Assembly (NCBI RefSeq): GCF_000204055.1
Contig: NW_006768861.1
Coordinates: forward strand, 100,748 to 164,747
Origin: Melampsora larici-populina 98AG31
Taxonomy: Eukaryota; Basidiomycota; Pucciniomycetes; Pucciniales; Melampsoraceae
Length of the DNA stretch: 64,000 nucleotides
Direction: 5' to 3'
Part shown: positions 55,152 to 64,000 of the stretch, one piece after another
Layout of the letters: each line of letters starts with the position of its first letter
Numbering within the stretch: position 1 is the stretch's first letter
Translations under genes and position numbers: made by a program
Notes under the pieces: generated by a model
Databases searched by the model: none
Seen by the model: only the letters and a program-made list of their open reading frames with translations
What the model was told of the DNA's origin: nothing

Positions 55152-57533
55152 GGACCCCGGAGAGCACTCATTGAGGCACACAATGTAAGAGTTGTTCTTA
55201 CACCACTTCACTGGAGTTTGAGATTCATAAATATTCCATACAGTTCCTTGCTCCTCCCTTCTGAGGCCTAGCAAGGGGAAAGGGGCTTGGTTGAGGTAGA
55301 AATCCATAGCCTTGCAAGTGTGAAGACTTTCAAAAGCCAATTACAGACTGTCAATTTCACAGCAATTCACAGAAAACGTAAGGGCATCAAAACTCTTACA
55401 TTGTCTGCCTTGATAGCAGCTCTCCAAGGTCCCAATTGCTTGTCTTAACCAAGGCACAAGCCAGGACGTAGCTCCATGACCAATTTTAGGCAAGTGAGGT
55501 GTAACTCATAATTCAATACTCTGAGTTTTCTAAATTGTGAGAGCTTGAGAATTTTTGTACAGAAAATTCTCACTTCTGAATCTCACTACCCTCAATCTAC
55601 ACCAAAACCAATCATTTTGTTCCATTATCTCCAAATGTTGAGAAAAAAAATTAATTTTCAGTTTTTTTTCTTAACCTGGTCTCACTGAACCCCAATGACA
55701 TCATTTGTTATTGATGTGCAAGTGTGTTATGAGCAACTCAGAGAATCTGGTTAGAAAATATCCAAGAAGAAGCAAGAACAGAAGACTAGAATAGTCGTTA
55801 CAAGGAGTCAGTCAAAGAATAGAGGTACAGAGGATCCGGCAGGTAACAATGGTGAAGCACCAACTCAAAGTGGTAGTGGGACTAATGGAACCACAACACA
55901 AGACAAACAAGGTGGTGGAGCAGGAGAAGGCGTACTGGAAGAAGAGCAGATGAGGCAGGAAACACAGGCGTAGAAAAAGAGAACAGCAAGTAACTACAAT
56001 CCCGCGCTTGAACGGCGGAGAAAAAATTCTACCAATATTTCTCCACTTTCCTATTTTGCGGAGGGGATGGAAGGAGTGATTCAGTTTCATCTTGCTTTCA
56101 TTTCTATTTCACACTGGAGAAGTTATGATGAGGGGGAGATTAGGAGAACCCAAGAATGAAAGTGCAGAGTGTATGCAATGAAGAAAAAATGTGTTGTAGG
56201 GGCTGGGCCTGACCAGCATTGTGTTGTTAAAGGGTGGTCTGAGTGAGGGCACAAAAGAAACACAGAAAGTGTGGCCCAAGCTGTTGTGTACAAGTGGAGA
56301 CAAAGAATAGAGAAGAAGATCGGGGCTGAATAAAGTTAAAAAGCGGACACAGATCAGATGCAGATAATTTGAAAGAGATGATGAGCAAAGAGGAATGGTG
56401 GGGAGCAATTGCAGCCCCCAACTACTGGTTAACTGGCATACCAGTGCGCCCCATGTCTTTAAACTGTTTTCAAAGTAATACCTGCCTGCTATCACAATGT
56501 TATGGATCAGTTACCAAAATAATCTGGCAATACCACCAAAATGGTAGGAGAAAGAGGCACAGGTTTTAAGGCAGCAATGAGTAACCGGAGGAAGTTATAG
56601 ACAGCTTGCTAAAAGTCACGCTTACACCTGGTGCCTTTTGCGTGGCCCAGGGTGTGGCCAGGGCCATGGCCTGGCATGGTGTGGCCCAGTGTGGCCTTCC
56701 ATTTAAACAACCTCAATTCCTCATTTCAGCTGCTACTCCCTGCTTAAGACAATCTCTAGGGGGGCTTCAACTTTTCATACCCTGTGAAGGTCATGAACAG
56801 GTTGGGGTGAGGGCCACAGGTGGCCTAAGCACTGGCCCTTGCCATGCGCCCCATCAGGGCGCCTTGTGGCTTTGTGGAACCGGGTGTGAGCGTGAGCTAA
56901 CAGGAATAATTTAGGAAGGTGTTTAGTACGTGAGAAAATGACATGAATAATTTTTGAATGTTTATTCGAGAGTCAAGCCAAACATGAGTTTAAAACAGAA
57001 CAGTTAGTGGAAGCACATGCAAGTTGGGGGTTATGTACTCAATAAGTCAAGGCTCTCACAAGCCCCCACTAGAAAGTTTGTATTGGTGACCCCCAAGAGA
57101 TGGATGCAGAACCAAAAAGCTAGCCAATCCCCGCCCTGGGCTCCCCCAAACATACTTCAACCTCAGCCATAGTAATAGGGCAAGGTGAAGGCTCATAGAT
57201 GTATTATGTGCATAGAAATAAATTCCTAACAGTGTTTACTAGTAGTATCAAATACTAGTAAAAATACCTGTAGATTACCTAAGAGTAATAAACTTGGAGA
57301 ATGGATTGTGAGATGAGGGAACTTTTCCACAGTTGAACTATTTATGTTGCAAATGTAATTTGTTTGCAATCAATTCATGCACTGGTAAGTTCAAATGGGA
57401 TTACTTCATAAGACACCTTCAGCATGTGATCTGCCTGGGATCAACATGATTAATTGGTATGTCTATGTTATGCTATCCATCCACCAATCCAGGGAATTGC
57501 AAGTTGAAAGTTGAAAAAACTTTTGATGGCCAA
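55152..57533. other. Unassigned DNA with a degraded basic/Gly-rich coding remnant
   Basis: From about 55763 a plus-strand frame without ATG reads KKKQEQKTRIVVTRSQSKNR…, passes a TAG and continues ASNYNPALERRRKN…. This looks like a decayed retroelement or chromatin-type protein fragment. A GC-rich stretch at 56630-56900 is rich in GTGGCC and GGGCC words. No intact gene is supported. Confidence 0.3.
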
Positions 57534-57707
57534 ATGACACTCAAGATTATGTTATGTCTTTTGCCCATCCTTATCTGCTTATTCTCATCACACGCTAACA
57601 ATAAGCGCACTTACTACATACTTCCTGGTTCATCTGGCTTTCCAACCACAACACGTCAGACCACTAAATATGTTTCAAAAATCAATTCTAAGTTAAAGAA
57701 AAAATAA
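57534..57707 (+). CDS. Small putative secreted protein, 57 aa
   Basis: The start at 57534 gives MTLKIMLCLLPILICLFSSHA, a strong signal peptide with predicted cleavage after Ala21. A 36-residue basic tail (NNKRTYYILPGSSG…KINSKLKKK) follows. An upstream in-frame ATG at 57459 would bury the signal, so the internal start is preferred. No cysteines remain in the mature part and no family is recognised. It may be the first exon of a longer gene. Confidence 0.4.
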   Translation: MTLKIMLCLLPILICLFSSHANNKRTYYILPGSSGFPTTTRQTTKYVSKINSKLKKK

Positions 57708-58049
57708 TGGAATCCAAAATTAATATAGAAGTAAACACTCCCAGAATGCCTCCCTTGACATTATAGCAGAACAAAAGCAAATGGCAAAAGACAATTCAGG
57801 TTTACCATGGTGGTCCCTATCACAATGGCAGTAACTGCTTGAAATCTCTCCCTAAGGCTGGATTTTGAATGCTCACTTGGTAAAAAAGAACAACGGGCTG
57901 ATTGCATTTCTTTATGATATCATAAAACCATTTTTTTCATTTTACAACAGAGTAACAGAAGAGGAGAAACTGCGGGATATTGAAAATTGATTGAAGAAAA
58001 GAGACATAATAGAGAATAAAACAGGGATAGAGAATTTACGATGGTATGA
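57708..58049. other. Intergenic / 3' flank of the Hsp20 gene
   Basis: AT-rich, no open frame of interest. Confidence 0.35.
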
Positions 58050-58685
58050 TTAAGAGATTTGAATCCTGCGTGTTTCCTTGTCGACTTTGACTTTGGGAAC
58101 TTTGACTTCTAAGACACCATCAGTGAAGCTAGCTTTGATTTGATCATGGGTGATAGCTTCAGGGACGGCAATTGTGCGACTGAAGGTTCCAAAGGATCGC
58201 TCAGAAACCTAATGATGAATCCGCAACATACTTGTTAGGTCAAAATGTTGGTATTGAAGGAGAAGATAAAGGATACTTACTCGGACATTGCCAGTTTGAT
58301 GTTCAGACGAAGACTTGGTTTGACTGCTAACAGTAAGTCGACCATTTTGAAGGTCAATGGCGATATCCTCTGTGTTGGAGCAAAATTATTAGAACAAAGT
58401 CATTCAGGCACGTTTACAAGGAGTACGTTCATACACACCTTTTTTAGCACCAGGTAATTCAGCCGTCAAGACGAAATTGTCACTTGTTTCCACAATATCA
58501 ATCTTTGGGCGAAATACTCGGCTGACGATGCTTGAACCTTGCTTTTCGGCTGAGCCCGAGTTGGGGCCATTATGATTGGAGCTTTTAGAGCCGTTGGGAG
58601 CTGGGCCGTAACGATCGGTAACCAGTTTATCGAACATGGATTCGAAGTCGTCCCATTGGGTAGGTACAATTAAAGAGTAAGACAT
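58050..58685 (-). CDS. Small heat-shock protein (Hsp20, alpha-crystallin domain), 3 exons, 164 aa
   Basis: Exons are 58685-58439, 58369-58281 and 58208-58050 (TAA), with 69- and 72-bp GT–AG introns. The first 60 residues are the variable N-terminal arm (SYSLIVPTQWDDFESMFDKL). The alpha-crystallin domain starts at RPKIDIVETSDNFVLTAELPG, crosses intron 1 (AKK|EDIAIDLQNGRL) and runs through VSERSFGTFSRTIAVPEAI. It ends in ASFTDGVLEVKVPKV, the conserved G-x-L motif, and a C-terminal RRIQIS that gives the I-x-I anchoring motif. The protein would be an ATP-independent cytosolic holdase forming oligomers. Length and motifs are normal for fungal Hsp20. Confidence 0.95.
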
Positions 58686-58808
58686 GGTGAGTTGTCAAAA
58701 AATGGGTTTGCGAGTGAGAGTTTTTGATTGCTTTTGAAGCGCTGGTAAATGATTGCTATGTAGCTATTCGTTGATCTGATGATGGACACATCGCTCTGAA
58801 GGACGCTC

Positions 58809-58816
58809 CTTTTATA
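58809..58816 (-). promoter_or_regulatory. TATA box of the Hsp20 gene
   Basis: TATAAAAG on the minus strand, about 125 bp upstream of the ATG, is a textbook core promoter for an inducible gene. Confidence 0.7.
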
Positions 58817-58909
58817 GACGAGAGGTCACATATGCCTCACGCAAACCAGGTGGTGGCAGAGGTTGCAGAGTTCAACGCAATCGAGTGATCTACCACTTGA
58901 TGGCTCACC

Positions 58910-58932
58910 CTAGAAAAATCTAGAAAAACTCC
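58910..58932 (-). promoter_or_regulatory. Candidate heat-shock element
   Basis: CTAGAAAAATCTAGAAAAAC holds two AGAA units exactly 10 bp apart (58912 and 58922), about 100 bp upstream of the TATA box. Hsf1 recognises arrays of nGAAn, so this could be a gapped element. Confidence 0.4.
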
Positions 58933-59497
58933 CGAGCCGCGCCACATCGAGTTTCACCGAAGACTTGATAAGCGCCCCGACAAGTGTATCGGGAACCTCG
59001 GTACACGGACCTATCGGCTTCGTCAGATTCTGTACCCGGAGAAATGACGTAAAATTCCACAGTCATTTAAGGGAAGCTTGCTCAATTTTGCTCGCCAAAA
59101 TCGAGCGAATTGGCGGGGATTTGTCGCATACTCTTCTTAAATGACCGTAGAACATGATGTGGAGTCAAGATTGAGGTGTTGAGTTGATCAAGGGCGTGGA
59201 TCGCCAGAGATCCCTTTGAAAACCCATGATTGTTTTGGAGATCTACTCCTGTATGATGTGTTTTACAACTGTACCGCGCCCAACCGCGCCCCGACTGGTT
59301 TAGGTAAGTTTCCAAATCGACGCATACAATCAGATCAAATTGACCACCACCACCATTCCAACAACAACTGAACCTTCAACAGCATCTCATCATCAACAAA
59401 ATCACCTGGATTCACTTCTATCTCTTTCTTTTCTCGATCGGAAACTAATATTAAAATTACAAATTAATGTGAACACCTTTCAATTTATTAAACTCAA
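58933..59497. other. Divergent intergenic region / 5' UTR of the large gene
   Basis: Shared upstream region between the minus-strand Hsp20 gene and the plus-strand gene at 59498. An ACCACCACC-ATTCCAACAAC tract at 59343-59380 is probably leader. Confidence 0.4.
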
Positions 59498-62400
59498 ATG
59501 GAAAATCAAACATCTCGAACGGTTCATAATCTCAATTCCATATCCAACTCTCCAATTAGATCATATAGACGTCGTCCTTTCTCTAATGGTCTTAGAAAAC
59601 GAGAAGGATTGCCAATCTCATCAAATTTCGATATAGAGCCATCTCAATCGAATCTTCTTTCAATCCACGATGACCAGATAGAACGTGAAGTAGAAAACAT
59701 CTTTCGTCCTAGCGATGACGATGAAGATGAAGTAGATCAGATTCCTCCTGTACCTTCTACAAGTGAAGTCAGTGAGAAGGGTTACTTATCATCACTTCGA
59801 AATCCTCCTCCCTCTACTAGCAGCTCTACCTTGGTCAATGAAGAAGAATCTTATCCTGATAACATACGTAAAAAAATACGTGGTACCAATTCTCATCTAT
59901 CCGGAATGGAATATGGACCTTCTCATTTGTTAAGCGCGTTTGAAATACCTCAAGGAGCTCATTTTGTACATCATACACCGTCTCAACCTTTCGCACAAAA
60001 CGGCCAGTCCGTCACCTCATCTAAACTCAATCAAGATTATTCTCGTACTCAGCGATCGTTCAATCATTTCGAACTGCGCCAAGCTGACCACGAATCCTCA
60101 CCACCATTAGCAGCGGAACGCTCACCTTCACCAGATCACCAGCCTGAGCCTTCGCCCCATCGTACCTCAAACACCAGTCACTCGCTTCGCCCTGGAAACT
60201 CGCCCCCCATCCCTTCGCATGAACAACCACCGCCTTCACCTCGCAGATCTTATCCCACAGTACATGACCAAAACATATTTAAAGCCATGATTCACAGTCC
60301 TAAGACAAATAGTCTTTCTTCACATCAATCATACAATCGATCTTCTACCCAGGATATAAGCTCATCAAGGTATTCTAAGATTCCCGCTAGGAAACAGGAA
60401 GATGAAGATGAAGATGTCTTACAAACGCCGAAACAGACTAAGAACACAGATTTCTGCTCAGCCGCAATGGCAGCTATTGATCAGGTAGTATCAGGGCAAA
60501 AACCTAAGGTGTCTAATACGACGTTCGAAAGCAATACTCCGAGACCAGTAGATAGCATTAGTGCTAGTCGGCCCATTAGCGCTAGATTTCCTAGACCACC
60601 CTTGGCCCACCTCGCAGGCAGACTGAAGGCACAATCTACTCAAGACGCTTCGAAAAATCGGCAAGAGGGGCCCGCGTCTAAAGTCGATCACCCACCACCT
60701 TTGCCCATCCAAGAGCACGTACATCAACTCGTCCACAATACTCACACAGATGAATTCTCAGCGAAATCCGTTTCCGCCCCATCAAGAGCACCTCTCGATC
60801 CCCCGACGACTCGAAAATCCGTACCATCAACAGGACTTCAAGACGAACGTAGATTGAAGGGATTGCTAAAGAATTCACCTGATCCTCAACGACCTGCTCC
60901 AACGGTTGAAACCCATCCTACTTCTAATCCGGTTAACAACACTCATTCGGGCCCACATCTTGCACGTACTCAATCACATCCGAATCCCCTACACAAATCG
61001 AAGCCCAGCTATGATGGGAGTGTGGTGTACAAAAGCCAACGAGCCGAGATTCATGAAAGCTCGATCGGGTTTGAAAGGCAGCAGAATCATGACAAGTTGG
61101 CTTCAAATCAGCAGCATGGTTGGCCTGCATCCCCGTTTCTGAGGCCCAAGAATCCTGACTCGGACTCGGACTCCGGTGATAGCCCCGACCTACCCGTGGT
61201 TGTAGAAGAGCTGGACCAGGGCCCGAATGTCGCTAGTCAAGTTCTGCTCAATCGCCATTCTGTCAGAAAAAAAGTAGCTTTTGTAGGAGCAAGTGATCAT
61301 CAAGGCAGTCACGAGATTAGGTTACAATCACAAGTGAGTACAACTCTTGTCAAATCCCAATTGGAGAGAAGTAGTCTCCTAGTCTGGGTATCGTGAGTGA
61401 GATTTAGTATGTAAAATATCTTTTCTGATGTTCTACTTCTCGCTTCATACTTCACCGTTTCCATCCAGACATCAACTAACCTGCTCGTGTTTTGATCTCT
61501 CGATCACTTCATTCCCCTGTAATCGTATTAGGTTCCTCAACCTTTACATTCAAAAATCGGCTCCTCTCCGGAAGATTATCCGTATGATCCAGCCAACTTA
61601 ACGTTCAAAAAGGAGACATCAAGGTTTGCTCCTTTACAACACTCTATGTCGGAGACATCAGTCATGGACAGCGGGTCCCAAACCCTGTCAACCCCCAAGA
61701 TTACAGGCTTTTATCCAATGACCCCAGCTCCTCCTGCACCTCGTCGATCGAACCCTTTACCCGTCCCATCCTCTTCAACACTCTCTTCCGCAACCGACAA
61801 ACGTTTGGATCAACTGAAAGCTCAAGAGCCTGAAGGCCTGTCACGTAAACAACATCACGAGGCTGGACCTGATCAGACAAGCGAGATCCCTTTACCCGTA
61901 CCATCCTCTTCAACTCTCTCTTCCGCAACCGACAAGCGTTTGGATCGACTGAAAGCCCAAGAGCCTCAAGGCGTGTCACGTCAACAACACCGTGAGGCTA
62001 GACCTGTTCAGACAAGCCAATCGGGTCATCACCTCCATATTCCGGATCGCAATATTGAGAAGCAGAAACTTGAAAACTTCAAGGGCAAGGGGAAAGCGAT
62101 AGAGGAACCCACGGTGAATCTCGACGCCTACTTCACACCAGTACCAAAGTCGAAAAAGGAATCCGAACCTAAAGGACAAGCACAGCGAACTCTCGATACA
62201 CAACTTGCCTATCAGTCCAGAAGGATGAACACCGATGACACTTTGCTTGATGCAACTCAATTGGAATTTAGTCGCCTAACTGCCCCAACTCCTCATCCTC
62301 CCGGATGGTTTGCAGAAACTCCCGTTCCTCATGTCAAGATCAAACCGAAGAAACGAGTGGTCAAGTCTCCGCCTATTGAAACAGACCAGACGCACATTGG

Positions 62401-64000
62401 CAATCAGGATAACCTATCAAGGAGACCTCCTGATGTATCTGCAATTCCCTCATCCTCGAGACAAGCCTCTTCTGATCATCTAGCCGGGCCTAAACGAGAT
62501 CAATCCTCCCAATTCGTCACTACTACTGCGATCAACTCATTACCCGGAACTGCTCGATATGATGTAAAGGGCAAGCCTTCGCATCCTCCGCCAAAGTCTA
62601 ATGTCAACACAACGGATTTGCTTAACCAGCCCGTTTCTCAATCAACCAACAACATGCGTACACATCATCCCCGTTCTAACTCTCCAAACCTTCAACCTAC
62701 GCATGACAAGGTCTCATCCACGTCCACATTGGAATCCTCCAATCAGCGACCTTCACTCTCTACCAAACCCGAGTCAACGCCAATACCCCCAACGCGACCG
62801 CCTGAAGACATCTCAGCCCAAGTTATGCCCAACCGGGCTCAACATTTGCGACCTCCGACTCGTCAATCTGCTGATATCACACACGCTTCTATGGCAGTCA
62901 ATTGCCTCAACCTCTTGCAACAGTCTATCCGTGGCAAGCTGGGTCCTCTCGATGACGTAGACCTAATGAATATGAGCCTTCCGCCTTGTGCGGGTGGTGA
63001 CTACAGCACTTTCGAGGTCAGTGGCCAACAGGACGTTGGTCAGATAGCTCATCTACTCAAGGACCTACTGGGTGATATACAGGAATTGAAAACTACAAAA
63101 ACTGGTGTCGAATCTTTAGCAGAATCGTGAGTATAGGTTTCGTTCTTTCTGCTTTCGATCGATGAGTAAATATGCTTGTATTGACATGTGCATCTACACC
63201 TTTAGGAGTTCATTCCTTTTGGCTGATGATACGCTTCGGCCGAAAGCGTCACCTGATCCGGCGATGCTCCCTCACTCGCACAATTCGATCTTGGGCGCAT
63301 TAGCTCGGCAGTCTGATAAGGTTGCGACAACGAGAGCGCCTTTGGTTGATCATCTTGGTTTCAATGATGAATCTTTGAGATCTCCTGAGTCGCAAGATGT
63401 CAAGACGGATATTAAGACATGCGATCTTATCTCAAAGCCAAGAACCAGCTTACGCAGTCGCGCCCTATTGGATTGGATAAAGATTCCTACAAGTCTCAAT
63501 GGATATAAACGATATCAATGGGTTATTGGACTGATTTTTTTGCAAGTGTTGATGGTGTGGCTCGTTATCAGGTAAGGATACTAATCTATTATATGACATG
63601 ATTGATCTCGATATATATGCTGACTTGACGATTCTTCAAATTTCACTTTGTGATTTTAATAGCTTAGCAACTGTTCGCGCTGTGAATCTTGCTCACGCGG
63701 GCCATTATTACCCTCGATATGTACTACCAGGTCATACAGGTATAATATCAAGAATTCTTCAATCTTATCATTATCTTTCTCCTGAAAGACTTGAAGACAC
63801 TGCAAATTCATCATGGTGGCAGATTGGATTAAGATCAATCGTTGATATTTCTTGGTTTATAATTGATTGGATCTTTGGATTTCGTTGGTCATTAGATAGA
63901 ATAACAAACGTCACTTCATTTCAAACTAATGATTCAGAGAATTGGTTTGAATCTATGATTGAATTAATCTTTTCATTTTTTTTTGAAAATCATCATGAAA
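59498..64000 (+). CDS. Large Ser/Pro-rich protein with C-terminal hydrophobic segments, 3' end beyond the window
   Basis: Exons are 59498-61333, 61532-63126, 63206-63571 and 63663-64000+, with consensus GT–AG introns and compatible phases. More than 1370 residues are visible. The first ~1100 are disordered and rich in Ser, Pro and His, with an acidic patch (SDDDEDEVDQIPP, about residue 75). A GSSPEDYPYDPANLTFK segment spans the second exon start. A 47-aa tandem duplication lies at about 61742-62015. Exon 3 ends with a hydrophobic helix (WVIGLIFLQVLMVWLVI). Exon 4 has more hydrophobic patches (SIVDISWFIIDWIFGF, MIELIFSFFF). This suggests a membrane-anchored protein with a long soluble N-terminus, for instance at the nuclear envelope or spindle pole body. 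I do not recognise the family. The stop codon is outside the window. Confidence 0.75.
61742..62015 (+). repeat. In-frame tandem duplication within the large gene
   Basis: LPVPSSSTLSSATDKRLDQL…KAQEPEG… is followed directly by LPVPSSSTLSSATDKRLDRL…KAQEPQG…, two ~47-codon units with few changes. The duplication preserves the reading frame. Confidence 0.85.

Noticed and set aside
55149..55340. 63-aa minus-strand frame with several cysteines next to the MITE
   Set aside because: Tempting as a small secreted protein, but it has no signal peptide and starts or ends at the MITE border. Not enough support.
56109..56495. 128-aa Leu/Ser-rich minus-strand open frame
   Set aside because: Composition is low-complexity, antisense to purine-rich DNA. 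No ordered domain or splice support.

Overview
The window looks like a transposon-rich basidiomycete nuclear genome, most likely a rust fungus (Pucciniales). The evidence is short GT–AG introns that split nearly every host gene, AT-rich intergenic DNA, many Class I and Class II elements nested in each other, and several lineage-specific genes encoding putative secreted proteins. No tRNA, rRNA, bacterial operon or CRISPR array was seen. The species assignment is inference.

Layout. 0.1-2.6 kb: a seven-exon transketolase-like gene (minus). 3.2-6.5 kb: three small non-autonomous DNA transposons, one with a 204-bp TA-flanked MITE nested inside it. 8.4-9.0 kb: a decayed exon of the ribosome-maturation GTPase EFL1/RIA1. 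9.9-15.3 kb: a hAT transposon with a decayed transposase, interrupted by a 1.1-kb long-TIR element with CACTA/CAGTG ends. 16.5-19.4 kb: two paralogous genes with signal peptides (plus). 20.9-24.5 kb: an unrecognised multi-exon gene (minus) with a diverged tandem duplication. 26.6-33.3 kb: a complete Ty3/gypsy retrotransposon with 395-bp LTRs. 34.5-35.6 kb: a complete five-exon gene of unknown function (minus). 37.9-43.8 kb: a complete non-LTR retrotransposon (minus) with poly(A) and a 12-bp target duplication. 44.4-51.6 kb: a 7.2-kb DNA transposon with 18-bp perfect TIRs, an 8-bp TSD and a multi-exon transposase interrupted by a 1.77-kb solo-LTR-like insertion. 53.0-54.6 kb: a 295-bp inverted repeat. 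54.8-55.1 kb: another MITE. 57.5-58.7 kb: a small putative secreted protein and an Hsp20 gene. 59.5-64.0 kb: a large Ser/Pro-rich gene with C-terminal hydrophobic segments that runs off the window.

How it fits together. The host genes (transketolase-like enzyme, Hsp20, the 251-aa unknown and the large membrane-associated protein) are intact islands. The DNA between them is mostly transposon. Insertion boundaries can be read from target duplications, which gives a relative order of events: TA-MITE inside a CACTG element, CACTA-like element inside the hAT, LTR element inside the 8-bp-TSD transposon. Disabling changes in the autonomous elements recur as TGA (or TAA) codons where a CGA (or CAA) would restore the frame, and the gypsy protease has lost its catalytic Asp by a G-to-A change at a CpG. 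This fits CpG-methylation-driven or RIP-like C-to-T decay.

The most unusual object is the 7.2-kb element at 44399-51594. Its ends and architecture are clear, but I could not assign its transposase confidently to a named superfamily.
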